A DNA stretch of 64,000 bases from an uncultured Eubacteriales bacterium (GTDB taxonomy: Bacteria > Bacillota > Clostridia > Christensenellales > Aristaeellaceae), in contig CACYWL010000008.1 in NCBI GenBank assembly GCA_902778055.1, positions 1 to 64,000 on the forward strand, read 5' to 3'. A program made the translations under genes and the position numbers. Each line of letters starts with the position of its first letter. Position 1 is the first letter of the stretch. The notes beneath the pieces were generated by a model that saw nothing but the letters and a program-made list of their open reading frames with translations, searched no databases and was not told the origin of the DNA. Of this stretch, positions 53,964 to 62,323 are shown in pieces.

Positions 53964-55307
53964 TTACTTGACTTCGACCTTCAGGGTCTCCTGCGCGGAG
54001 GTCCAGGCTTCGTTCCAGTTCGCCATGATCTCGTCGTATTCCATGTCATGGTTGAACGCATGCTCAACGATCTCCTGCACCTTGGTGTTACCGCCGGCAT
54101 TGATGTTCAGCTCGGATTCGCTGTTCAGATCGCTCAGCAGGGTCGCTTCGCCTTCCAGCGCGTCCGCGTCCGCCAGCATGTCGATGCCGTCGAAAGCCGC
54201 ATACAGATCCGGATACTCGCCGTTCTTGTCGATCGGAACGCCGCCCTCGCTGTAGGCGAAGCCGCTCTTCTCGGTCAGCCACTTCAGGTAGTACAGGGAA
54301 GCCAGCTTCTCCTCATCGGAGGCCTGCACGTTGACGCCGAAGCAGTAGTCGGGGCCGGCGGGAGCGTACTGCTTGCCGTTCACGGTGATCGGGAACGCCA
54401 TGTAGCCCACATCTTCCGGATGCTCGCCGCCCTCGGCGTCCCGCATCTGGGTGAAGGCCCAGGAGCCCAGCACCATGGTGGCAATCTGGCCGTTGTTCAG
54501 CATCGGCTTGCAGCCTTCCCAGTCGGTGGTGGTGTAGTCTTCCTCGATCAGGCCTTCGGCCGCCGCGTCATACAGGATCTTGTAGACGGCATAGGGGCCG
54601 GTCAGCGGATCTTCCTGAGCGGCGAAGGGATCCTTCGCATGGGGCAGAATCTGCTGCATGTAGGTGGGATCTCCGGTCGCGGCCACGCCGATGTAGGCGT
54701 CCCAGGCACCCATGGTCCAACCCGCGGCGTAGTTGGTGTACAGTGGGATGGCGTCGGTCTTTTCCTTGACGGCCTTCAGGGCCGCGATGAATTCTTCGGG
54801 GGTCTTGGGCAGCTCGGTGACGCCGGCTTCCGCGAAGATCCGCTTGTTGTACAGGATGCCGTTGGCATTGCCGGTGGAAGGAATGCCGTAGCTCTTGCCT
54901 TCATAGGTCCACTGGCTCATAAAGTTGTACAGCGCATCCAGCTTGTCGAAATCACCCAGCGGGATGAAGTACTTGCTCAGCTCATCCTTGTCCACCGTGG
55001 GGATGCCCATGATCGTCCAGTCATTGTTGCCGATCCGGAGCAGCGCGTTCTCCGCGAAGTCGGTGATCAGTTCGTATTCCACTTCGATGTTCGGATACAG
55101 CTCCTTGAATTCCTTCACGTAGCCGGCCAGCTTGCCGTCATCTCCGGCCAGGTCGGTCCGGTGATACACAAAGTGAATCTTTGCGGCCAGATCGGTATTC
55201 TCGCCCAGCACGATCTGATCCAGGGTGGGCAGCTCATCCGCGGAAGCGAAGGAAGCCATGCCCAGCGCCAGGCACAGGGCCAGAACCAGAGCAAACAGTT
55301 TCTTCAT
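53964..55307 (-). CDS. Mannooligosaccharide ABC solute-binding protein
   Basis: The 447-residue protein has a signal peptide ending MASFASADELP, of type I with no lipobox. The mature part is family-1-like: IHFVYHRTDLAGDD, YNKRIFAEAGVTELPKTPEEF (about 170), the WTMGAWDAYIGVAATGDPTY segment and a C-terminal KVQEIVEHAFNHDMEYDEIM. Aromatic residues (Trp, Tyr) in the binding-cleft regions fit a sugar ligand; the mannan assignment rests on the operon context. It is the first gene of the importer/GH130 operon, under a consensus promoter and GTTAAC operators. Confidence 0.9.
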   Translation of the reverse strand: MKKLFALVLALCLALGMASFASADELPTLDQIVLGENTDLAAKIHFVYHRTDLAGDDGKLAGYVKEFKELYPNIEVEYELITDFAENALLRIGNNDWTIMGIPTVDKDELSKYFIPLGDFDKLDALYNFMSQWTYEGKSYGIPSTGNANGILYNKRIFAEAGVTELPKTPEEFIAALKAVKEKTDAIPLYTNYAAGWTMGAWDAYIGVAATGDPTYMQQILPHAKDPFAAQEDPLTGPYAVYKILYDAAAEGLIEEDYTTTDWEGCKPMLNNGQIATMVLGSWAFTQMRDAEGGEHPEDVGYMAFPITVNGKQYAPAGPDYCFGVNVQASDEEKLASLYYLKWLTEKSGFAYSEGGVPIDKNGEYPDLYAAFDGIDMLADADALEGEATLLSDLNSESELNINAGGNTKVQEIVEHAFNHDMEYDEIMANWNEAWTSAQETLKVEVK

Positions 55308-55333
55308 AGCAGGTTATCCTCCTTTTCAATTAA

Positions 55334-55367
55334 GTTAACAGTTTTGTTAATCTGTTAACCTTGTTAA
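55334..55367. promoter_or_regulatory. LacI-type operator cluster for the mannan operon
   Basis: Four TTAAC/GTTAA half-sites are packed here. A 14-mer GTTAATCTGTTAAC (55346-55359) matches GTTAACGTGTTAAC at 57705-57718 in 12 of 14 positions. It ends 12 bases before the -10 box. A second overlapping dyad, TTAACA / TGTTAA, lies at 55335-55350. Confidence 0.75.
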
Positions 55368-55371
55368 GCGT

Positions 55372-55400
55372 ATTATAAATCTCATTCTTTGCGGTGTCAA
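55372..55400 (-). promoter_or_regulatory. Consensus promoter for the mannan importer operon
   Basis: Minus strand perfect TTGACA (55395-55400), 17-bp spacer, perfect TATAAT (55372-55377). Confidence 0.9.
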
Positions 55401-55504
55401 GAGGATTCGCTTGTCAAATTTGGCAAAATTTCTTCCCTTCATCTCATCGGCTGCTTTTGATCGGTCCTTCCGTTTCCGCAGTCTGAAGGAATTTAGCTTA
55501 CATG

Positions 55505-56509
55505 TTAACCTTTGATCGGCCCCTCCGAGTCCCGGTAGACCGGCTGGCCGCCGATCACCGTGCGCCCGAAGGGCTTCGACAGCCCCGCGCACCGGTCGAG
55601 CATCGTCCGGACCGCCACATCCACCATGGCGTACATGTCCACCCGGAAGGTGCTGATGCCCGGGCCCGCCGCGGTTTCCATCTCAAAATCGTCGTATCCG
55701 GTGATGCTGATATCCTCCGGCACCCGGAGGCCGCTCTCCGTCAGCTGGCGGATCAGCTGCCGCGCCACCACGTCGCAGTTGCACACGAAGGCGGTCGGCA
55801 GCTCCTCCGGCAGGGGCAGACGGTCCGCCAGGCGGTTCTCCGCGTCCCGGTCCATCACGATCCAGTCCTCCCGGATCGGCAGCTCGTGCATCAGCATCGC
55901 CCGGCAGAACCCCAGGTACCGATCCATGATGGAGCTGGTGGCCCGGAAATTGCCGACGAATCCGATCCGCCTGTGCCCGTTCTTGATCAGATGGGAGGTC
56001 AGCCGGTAGCAGCCGTAGGTATTGTCCCCCACCACCGCGTCGGCGCTGGCCTGCTCGTCGTAGAAATCCAGGAACACCGTCGGGATTCCCTGCCCGGCGA
56101 TGAACCGGCAGTACTCCTTCTTCGGCTGGCCCAGCATGATCAGCCCGCCGACCCGGTGGCTGTCCAGAATCTTCGGAAGAGAAAGCCTTTCCTCCGCCTC
56201 CCGCTCCACCAGCTCCAGCAGGGCGAAGAGGCCGTTCTCCGTCAGCTTCTGCACCAGCCGCTTGTACATGTTGGCATAGAAGGTGTTCGCGCCGAAGAAC
56301 GCCTCCGGCACGAGGATGCCGATGTCCGGCTTCTGCGTCAGAACCGTCTTTTCCGACCCGGGATAGGTGTATCCCATCTCCTGCGCCGTCTGAAGGATTT
56401 TTTCCCGCACGGCCTCGCTCATGCCGGACTTTCCGGCCATGGCCTTGGAGACCGTCACGGCGCTGACGCCGACCGCCTTCCCGATCTCCCTCATCGTGGG
56501 CTTCTTCAT
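55505..56509 (-). CDS. LacI-family transcriptional repressor
   Basis: The start at 56509 (MKKPTMREIGKAVGVSAVTV) has AGAGG upstream, two bases after the epimerase stop; a longer frame is rejected. The 334-residue protein has an N-terminal LacI HTH (IGKAVGVSAVTVSKAMAGKS) and hinge, followed by a sugar-binding PBP domain with VGLIMLGQPKK, EDWIVMDRDAENRLADRLPL and FEMETAAGPGISTFRVD. It is encoded with the epimerase and lies between two promoters that carry matching GTTAAC dyads. It probably represses the mannan genes and its own operon, and releases on binding a mannan-derived sugar. Confidence 0.93.
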   Translation of the reverse strand: MKKPTMREIGKAVGVSAVTVSKAMAGKSGMSEAVREKILQTAQEMGYTYPGSEKTVLTQKPDIGILVPEAFFGANTFYANMYKRLVQKLTENGLFALLELVEREAEERLSLPKILDSHRVGGLIMLGQPKKEYCRFIAGQGIPTVFLDFYDEQASADAVVGDNTYGCYRLTSHLIKNGHRRIGFVGNFRATSSIMDRYLGFCRAMLMHELPIREDWIVMDRDAENRLADRLPLPEELPTAFVCNCDVVARQLIRQLTESGLRVPEDISITGYDDFEMETAAGPGISTFRVDMYAMVDVAVRTMLDRCAGLSKPFGRTVIGGQPVYRDSEGPIKG

Positions 56510-56511
56510 CT

Positions 56512-57672
56512 TCAGACCTCTTTCCGCTCCATCAGCCGCAGGCACATCCGCCCGTTGTGATAGGGGCATTTCCATTCCTCCACCATCGGCCGCTCCGTCA
56601 GGCTGCCGTCCTCATACACCGACCAGTACCACTCTCCGCCCGGCCGGGGATCCACGATCATCCGCTGAATGGTCTTCCACTGGGTCTCCAGATCCTCCTT
56701 CCAGGAGGGATCCCCCGTCAGATGCCATCCGCAGTCCAGGCCCAGCATGGTTTCCGCCTGCACCCACCAGATGCGCAGCTCGTTGGTTTCGCCGGCCACC
56801 CACTCGTTTTTCAGCCCGTGGTCGGTAAAGGCCCGGCGGCGGACGCTTTCCAGCAGATCCAGGCACATGGCCCGGTAAGGCGCCCGCTCCTTCTCCGGCA
56901 GGAATTCCTGCACCGAATCCCAAAGCAGCCAGCCGCTTTCGATGTCGTGCCCGTAGCTCTGCATGTCCAGAAGCGGCCGGTAGTCATCGTCATAGAAGAC
57001 CTCCAGCCGGTGCTTTTCCGGATTGTACATGGTGTGCAGAAATCTTTCGAGCGCCTTCACGGAGGCCTGCCGGACATGCTCCTCCGGCTCCGCCCGGTGC
57101 AGCTCGGTATAGGCCTCCAGCACGTGGAGCAGCGTGTTCATGGTCCGGGTGGCCATCACGCCGTTCTCGCTGAGCTTCTCGTTGCTTTCGGGAGAGAAGT
57201 CCGCCCGGTAGGCTTCCCCGTATCCGTTGTATACCGTGCATTTTTCCTCGATCAGCCGGAACAGCTTCCGGGCCTTCTCCAGCGCCTCCCGCTTTCCCGT
57301 CAGCCGGTAATAGGCCGCCAGCCCGTAGATGGCGAAGGCCTGGCAGTAGGTATGCTTCGTCGTGTCCGCGGGTTTTCCGTCGAAGGTGACGCTCCAGTAA
57401 ACCCCGCCGTGCTCCCGGTCCTCAAACAGGCCGAGCGCCTCGTAGGCCCAGTCCGCATAGGCCCGGTATTCCGGGCTGTTCAGCAGCCTCGCCGCGGTGG
57501 CAAAGGTCCACAGAATCCGGCTGTGCAGAATGCAGCCCTTGTCTGCCTCCTTCCGAACCCGCAGCTCCTTGTCCACATATCCGTAAAAGCCGCCGTGAGC
57601 CCCGTCCTTCAGCCCCTCCCAGAAGGGCAGGATTTTTCCCGTCAGATGCGCCTTCAGCTCCTGCTGCAGCAT
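56512..57672 (-). CDS. Cellobiose/mannobiose 2-epimerase (AGE family)
   Basis: The 386-residue protein matches AGE-family cellobiose 2-epimerases in length and motifs: HSRILWTFATAARL, DGKPADTTKHTYCQAFAIYGLA, the catalytic His regions MQSYGHDIESGWLLWD (about 245) and KCPYHNGRMCLRLME at the end. It converts the reducing-end glucose or mannose of a disaccharide at C2, here probably mannobiose to mannosyl-glucose, which GH130_1 then splits. GGAGG precedes the start. It is first in the unit with lacI and lies divergent from the GH2 gene. Confidence 0.93.
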   Translation of the reverse strand: MLQQELKAHLTGKILPFWEGLKDGAHGGFYGYVDKELRVRKEADKGCILHSRILWTFATAARLLNSPEYRAYADWAYEALGLFEDREHGGVYWSVTFDGKPADTTKHTYCQAFAIYGLAAYYRLTGKREALEKARKLFRLIEEKCTVYNGYGEAYRADFSPESNEKLSENGVMATRTMNTLLHVLEAYTELHRAEPEEHVRQASVKALERFLHTMYNPEKHRLEVFYDDDYRPLLDMQSYGHDIESGWLLWDSVQEFLPEKERAPYRAMCLDLLESVRRRAFTDHGLKNEWVAGETNELRIWWVQAETMLGLDCGWHLTGDPSWKEDLETQWKTIQRMIVDPRPGGEWYWSVYEDGSLTERPMVEEWKCPYHNGRMCLRLMERKEV

Positions 57673-57704
57673 GATGTGCCTCCTTCACGCGCTTAACCCC
57701 GCAG

Positions 57705-57718
57705 GTTAACGTGTTAAC
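57705..57718. promoter_or_regulatory. LacI-type operator before the epimerase/lacI unit
   Basis: GTTAACGTGTTAAC, an inverted pair of GTTAAC half-sites, 12 bases below the -10 box. This is the same position as the operator at 55346-55359 relative to its promoter. Confidence 0.75.
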
Positions 57719-57730
57719 TTTGTTAGCTTC

Positions 57731-57759
57731 ATTGTAACCTTTCTCTGAACCCCTGTCAA
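57731..57759 (-). promoter_or_regulatory. Promoter for the epimerase/lacI unit
   Basis: Minus strand perfect TTGACA (57754-57759), 17-bp spacer, TACAAT (57731-57736). Confidence 0.85.
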
Positions 57760-57809
57760 CCGTTTTCTCCGAATGAAAATGCCGGGCGGGTTTTCTCTGA
57801 AGAAACCTC

Positions 57810-57839
57810 TCGACAGCGGAAAGGGCCCTGTGGTATCAT
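57810..57839 (+). promoter_or_regulatory. Possible promoter for the GH2 gene
   Basis: TCGACA (57810-57815), 18-bp spacer, TATCAT (57834-57839). No GTTAAC operator lies within this promoter itself. Confidence 0.4.
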
Positions 57840-57880
57840 GGGCCAAATCCGCGAAGGCAAGGAGGGCTCCTCTCTTGATC

Positions 57881-60301
57881 ATGCAGCTGAATGACCGCTG
57901 GACCCTGGTGCGGGAGAATGCGAATCTCCCCTGTCAGGTTCCCTTCTCCGTCTATGATACCCTGGTGAAGGCCGGTGAAATCCCCGATCCCTACGACCGG
58001 GAAAACGAGTGGATTTCCACCCCGGTTTCGGATCGGGATTACCTCTTCGAGAAGCGCTTCACCCCGGATCCGGCCCTGGCGGCCGCGGACCGGGTGCTGC
58101 TCCGCTTCGACGGGGTGGATACCCTGGCGGAGATTTTTCTGAACGGGGAGCGCCTCGGCGCCTGCGACAACATGCACCGGGTCTGGACCTTTTCCGTCCG
58201 CCCGCTGCTGCGCTCCGGGGAAAACGTGCTGCGCGTGCTCTTCCATTCCCCCTCCCGCTTTGTCCGGGAGAAATATGCCGCCCGCCCGCTCTGGGGGGTG
58301 GATTCCACCATGCAGGGCTATCCCTATCTCCGGAAGGCCCACTGCATGTTCGGCTGGGACTGGGGTCCCGTGCTGCCGGACATGGGCCTGTGGAGGGACG
58401 TGTCCCTCCGGGGATATTCCTCCGGCCGGATTGAGGATGTTTACTATACCCAGCAGCACCGGGACGGCCGGGTTCTCCTCACCTGCCGGGCCTCCCTGGA
58501 TCTCTGGGCCGGGGAGACCGAGGCGGTCTGGACGGTGACCTCTCCCGACGGCGAGGTCCGGACCTGTCCCCTGACGGACGGGGAGGCCCGGATGGAGATT
58601 GAGCATCCCCGCCTCTGGTGGGTCCGGGGGCTGGGAGAGCAGCCGCTCTACGAGTGCCGGGTGGAGCTCCGGAAAGCCTGCCGGGTGCTGGATGCGCAGA
58701 CCCGCCGGATCGGCCTGCGGACCCTGACCGTTTCCCGGGAGAAGGACGAATGGGGCGAGGAATTCTGTTTTGTCAACAACGGGGTGAAGGTCTTCGCCAT
58801 GGGCGCCAACTACATCCCCGAGGATCAGATCTATCCCCGGCGCACCCGGGAGCGGACGGAAAGGCTGCTCCGGGACTGCGTGGACGCCAATTACAATTTC
58901 ATCCGGGTCTGGGGCGGCGGCTCCTATCCGGAGGACTGCTTCTATGATTTCTGCGACACCCATGGGCTGATCGTCTGGCAGGACTTCATGTTTGCCTGCT
59001 CCGCCTACCTGCTGACGCCGGAATTCGAGGCCACCGTCCGGGAGGAAATCCGGGACAATGTCCTCCGGCTCCGGAATCATGCCTCCCTGGGGCTCTGGTG
59101 CGGCAACAACGAAATCGAATCGGCCTGGGAGGGCTGGGGGCTGCCGGAGGATCCTCAGGCGAAGGCGGATTATCTGAAGCTGTTCGAGGATCTGATCCCT
59201 TCCCTGCTGCGGAAATACGATCCGGAAACCTTCTACTGGCCCTCCTCCCCCTCCTCGGGCGGCGGCTTCCGGAACTCCTCCTCGAACCTGGCCGGGGATA
59301 TGCACTACTGGGCGGTCTGGCATAATTTCAAGCCCATCGAAGCCTTCCGGGAGTTCTATTACCGCTTCTGCTCGGAATACGGCTTCGAAAGCCTTCCGGA
59401 CATGAAAACCGTCCGTTCCTTTGCCCGGGAGGAGGATCTGGATCTCTGCGGGCCGGTGATGGAGGCGCATCAGAAGTGCACCCAGGGCAATGAGAAGGTC
59501 ATGTACTATCTGGCCCAGATGGTCAATTATCCCTATACCTTCGAGCGGCTGGTCTACTGCTCCCAGCTGGTGCAGGCGGACTGCATCCGCTCCAATGTGG
59601 AGCACATGCGCCGCGCCCGCGGCCGCTGCATGGGCTCCGCCTACTGGCAGGTCAACGATTCCAACCCCGTCATCTCCTGGAGCAGCATCGACTATTTCGG
59701 CCGCTGGAAGGGGCTGCACTATGCCGCCCGGAGGTTCTACGCGCCCCTGCTGCTTTCCTGCGACGATACGGATCCCCTGCGCCCCTCCCTGCATGTGACC
59801 AATGACACGCCCCAGGAGGAAAGCCTGCGGATCGTCTGCCGCCTGCGGAACCGGCAGGCCGAAATTCTGAAAACCTGGGAGGAGGAGGTCCGGATCCCGG
59901 CGCTCTGCTCCCGGAAGTGCCTGGAGCTGGATCTGCGGGGCCTGGCGGAAACCCGCGCGGAAAAGCGCACCCGGTATCTGGAATATGCCCTGGAGAAGGA
60001 CGGCAAGGTCCTCAGCCGGGGCACCACCCTCTTCGTCCGGCCCAAGAGCTTTGATTTCCCTCCCTCGGACATCGCCTGCGGCGTGAAAGAGACGGAATCG
60101 GATTTCGTCCTGACCCTCCGGGCCCGGGGCTTCGCCAAATCCGTCTGCCTCTCCCTGACGGAGGGGGACGGCGTTTTCAGCGACAACTGGTTTGATCTGC
60201 ACGGCGGGGAACCCGTCACCGTCACGCTCCCGAAGGAGAGCGAGCTCGCCCGGCTGTCCGCCGCGGAGCTGGAGCGCCGGTTGAAGATCGTTTCCTACTG
60301 A
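57881..60301 (+). CDS. GH2 beta-mannosidase
   Basis: The start is set at 57881 (MQLNDRWTLVRENANLP). AGGAGG is about 15 bases upstream, so a TTG two codons earlier (57875), with better spacing, is possible. The frame from 57773 is rejected because it would include the promoter. The 806-residue protein has the GH2 layout: a jelly-roll sugar-binding domain with FEKRFTP and LRFDGVDTLAEIFLNGE, an Ig-like domain, a TIM barrel with the acid/base Glu in LWCGNNEIESAW and nucleophile Glu in FCSEYGFESLP, and C-terminal beta domains. It removes mannose from the non-reducing end of mannooligosaccharides. There is no signal peptide, so it acts in the cytosol on imported sugars. Confidence 0.93.
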   Translation: MQLNDRWTLVRENANLPCQVPFSVYDTLVKAGEIPDPYDRENEWISTPVSDRDYLFEKRFTPDPALAAADRVLLRFDGVDTLAEIFLNGERLGACDNMHRVWTFSVRPLLRSGENVLRVLFHSPSRFVREKYAARPLWGVDSTMQGYPYLRKAHCMFGWDWGPVLPDMGLWRDVSLRGYSSGRIEDVYYTQQHRDGRVLLTCRASLDLWAGETEAVWTVTSPDGEVRTCPLTDGEARMEIEHPRLWWVRGLGEQPLYECRVELRKACRVLDAQTRRIGLRTLTVSREKDEWGEEFCFVNNGVKVFAMGANYIPEDQIYPRRTRERTERLLRDCVDANYNFIRVWGGGSYPEDCFYDFCDTHGLIVWQDFMFACSAYLLTPEFEATVREEIRDNVLRLRNHASLGLWCGNNEIESAWEGWGLPEDPQAKADYLKLFEDLIPSLLRKYDPETFYWPSSPSSGGGFRNSSSNLAGDMHYWAVWHNFKPIEAFREFYYRFCSEYGFESLPDMKTVRSFAREEDLDLCGPVMEAHQKCTQGNEKVMYYLAQMVNYPYTFERLVYCSQLVQADCIRSNVEHMRRARGRCMGSAYWQVNDSNPVISWSSIDYFGRWKGLHYAARRFYAPLLLSCDDTDPLRPSLHVTNDTPQEESLRIVCRLRNRQAEILKTWEEEVRIPALCSRKCLELDLRGLAETRAEKRTRYLEYALEKDGKVLSRGTTLFVRPKSFDFPPSDIACGVKETESDFVLTLRARGFAKSVCLSLTEGDGVFSDNWFDLHGGEPVTVTLPKESELARLSAAELERRLKIVSY

Positions 60302-60325
60302 GGCGGCCTGCCTGAGGCAAAAGCA

Positions 60326-60358
60326 ATCCCCCGGAGCGCATGGCTCCGGGGGATGTTT
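60326..60358 (+). terminator. Terminator after the GH2 gene
   Basis: ATCCCCCGGAGC pairs with GCTCCGGGGGAT around a five-base loop, followed by GTTTCTG, 25 bases past the stop. The minus strand reads TTGCTTTT after the same stem, so it may also end the 60419-62314 transcript. Confidence 0.75.
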
Positions 60359-60418
60359 CTGTCTGAGGACCTCGCGGGCTTTTCCCGAGGCGGTTCGTTT
60401 TCTCCGGGGAAGCCGGTC

Positions 60419-62314
60419 CTACGCGGCCTTTCCCGCGCGCCCGGTCACCCTGGCCCAGAATTTTCTCCGCTTTTCCTTCCGGGCCAGCCGTTCGCCCAGA
60501 TCCCTGGACCCGACGCCGTACACCAGGTACAGGATCAGCCCGGAAACCAGCATGATGAAGACCGTGGAGGCGCAGCGCCGTCCCGACGCGTTCATGTTCA
60601 TGCCGTCCCGGCCTTCCTCGTAGCACATGCTCTGGATCACCATGGCGTAGGAGGTGCCGTAGCTGGAGTGGAAGGTCGCGCTCATGTCATACTCGGTGAA
60701 CAGGGAGTTGAAATTCAGCGCGAACACCGCCAGCACGCTGGGCAGCACAATCGGCAGCTTCACCCGCAGGAAGGTCACCAGCGGGCTGGCCCCCAGGTTC
60801 CGGGCCGCGTCCTCCAGCTCGTCGTCGATGGCATAGAACGCCGCCTTCACCATTCGCAGGGCAAACGGCAGCTTGACCACCGTGTAGGCCATCACGATCA
60901 GGAACCGCACGTTCTCCGCGTAATACATGTTGTTCCCGAAAACGTACCAGACGTCCCGGTTGAAGAAGATGCGGTAGCTGTAGCAGATCAGAATGGTCGG
61001 CAGCAGCCAGGGGAACAGCAGGCATCCCTCGACCAGCACCGCTCTCTTTTTGTTCCGGTGCTTGAAGATGTAGTTCACCGCCACCACCACGATGACGCAG
61101 GCCAGCGCGGCCGCCAGGGCGGACAGGATAAAGCTGAGCCGGATGCCCCCGAGGGTCTTTTCGTTGGCAAACACGCCGGAGATGGCATCCGGGCGCAGCT
61201 TGGTCTTGCCCCGGGAGGTGGTGTAGGAGTAGTCCTGCGACCCGAAGTAGTTGATCAGCGTCCACCCGGAGAAATTCAGGGTCTTCGCCTTGATGGACTG
61301 CCAGTTCTGCAGGGAGAAGACGACGATCATCGCCACCGGCGTCATGTAGATCAGGAAGAGCACATAGGCGTACACATGCGCCAGTACGTTGGCCGCCGGG
61401 TTCTGAATCTTCTGCTTGACCAGCTTGGCCTTGGTCTTGCTGACGGAGAGATAGTGTCCCTTCCGCTCATAATGGTTCAGCGTCGTCAGCAGCACGATCG
61501 TGAACATGGCCAGAATGATGGACAGCAGCGCGGCCCTTGCCTGCGGAAAGGCCTCGTCCGCCGTGGTGGATCCGGCCAGCCGGACAATCTCCGGATTGAT
61601 GGAGTTGTAGCCCAGCAGCGTCGGCGCGGACATGGCGCACAGTCCGGTGATGAAGGTCATGACCGTCAGGGAAAACAGCGTCGGCAGCAGCGTGGGCATC
61701 ACCACTTTGAAAAGCACCTTGAAGGGCCGGGCGCCCATGTTCCGGGCCGCCTCCACCGTGTTGTAGTCAATGCTCCGGATCGCGTTGCGCAGGAAAAGCG
61801 CGTGATTGGAGGTGCAGGCGAAGGTCATGGTGAACAGCACGGCGCTGAAGCCGGAGAACCACTGCCTGTCCATGCCCGGAAACAGCTGCAGCAGCCAGGT
61901 GGTCAGAATTCCGTCCTTGTCATACAGGAACTGGTATCCCGTGACCAGCGCGACGCCGGAGTAGATCAGCGTCGTCATGTATCCCAGCCGCAGAATCTTC
62001 GCGCCCCGGATATCGAAATACTCGGTCAGCAGCACGATGCTGACACCCACCACGTTCACCGTCACCACCAGGCACACGGCCAGCTTCAGGGAATTCAGCA
62101 CGAAGCTGGGCATCTTCCCGGCGAAGAAGAACCGGATCACGGCCAGATAATCCGTGTTCCCCGCCGCGTCCTTCGTGGTAAAGATGGAGGTCAGCGTATT
62201 CAGGCAGGGCGCCACCATGAACCCCAGAAAGAGGTACAGAAACAGCACGCCGCCAAAGACCTTGTACAGCAGGGAGGCATCGAGCCTTCCCCCGCGTTTC
62301 ACGGAAGCCTGCAT
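60419..62314 (-). CDS. ABC permease with two fused transmembrane domains
   Basis: The 631-residue protein contains two BPD_transp_1 halves in one chain, about 12 predicted membrane helices, like FbpB/AfuB-type iron or other cation/polyamine permeases. Coupling loops are visible in both halves: DYNTVEAARNMGARPFKVLF (about 190) and DELEDAARNLGASPLVTFLR (about 500). The N-terminal half carries the NSLKLAVCLVVTVNVVG helix and the C-terminal half ends in a short basic tail. It forms the channel with the ATPase encoded just upstream (62324-63328). GGTG in place of a strong ribosome site precedes the start. Substrate (iron, phosphonate, putrescine or other) cannot be named. Confidence 0.85.
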   Translation of the reverse strand: MQASVKRGGRLDASLLYKVFGGVLFLYLFLGFMVAPCLNTLTSIFTTKDAAGNTDYLAVIRFFFAGKMPSFVLNSLKLAVCLVVTVNVVGVSIVLLTEYFDIRGAKILRLGYMTTLIYSGVALVTGYQFLYDKDGILTTWLLQLFPGMDRQWFSGFSAVLFTMTFACTSNHALFLRNAIRSIDYNTVEAARNMGARPFKVLFKVVMPTLLPTLFSLTVMTFITGLCAMSAPTLLGYNSINPEIVRLAGSTTADEAFPQARAALLSIILAMFTIVLLTTLNHYERKGHYLSVSKTKAKLVKQKIQNPAANVLAHVYAYVLFLIYMTPVAMIVVFSLQNWQSIKAKTLNFSGWTLINYFGSQDYSYTTSRGKTKLRPDAISGVFANEKTLGGIRLSFILSALAAALACVIVVVAVNYIFKHRNKKRAVLVEGCLLFPWLLPTILICYSYRIFFNRDVWYVFGNNMYYAENVRFLIVMAYTVVKLPFALRMVKAAFYAIDDELEDAARNLGASPLVTFLRVKLPIVLPSVLAVFALNFNSLFTEYDMSATFHSSYGTSYAMVIQSMCYEEGRDGMNMNASGRRCASTVFIMLVSGLILYLVYGVGSRDLGERLARKEKRRKFWARVTGRAGKAA

Positions 62315-62323
62315 GCGCTCACC

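Noticed and set aside
57836..60202. A 788-codon minus-strand frame opposite the GH2 gene
   Set aside because: The plus strand carries GH2 catalytic motifs; the minus translation has no recognisable domain.
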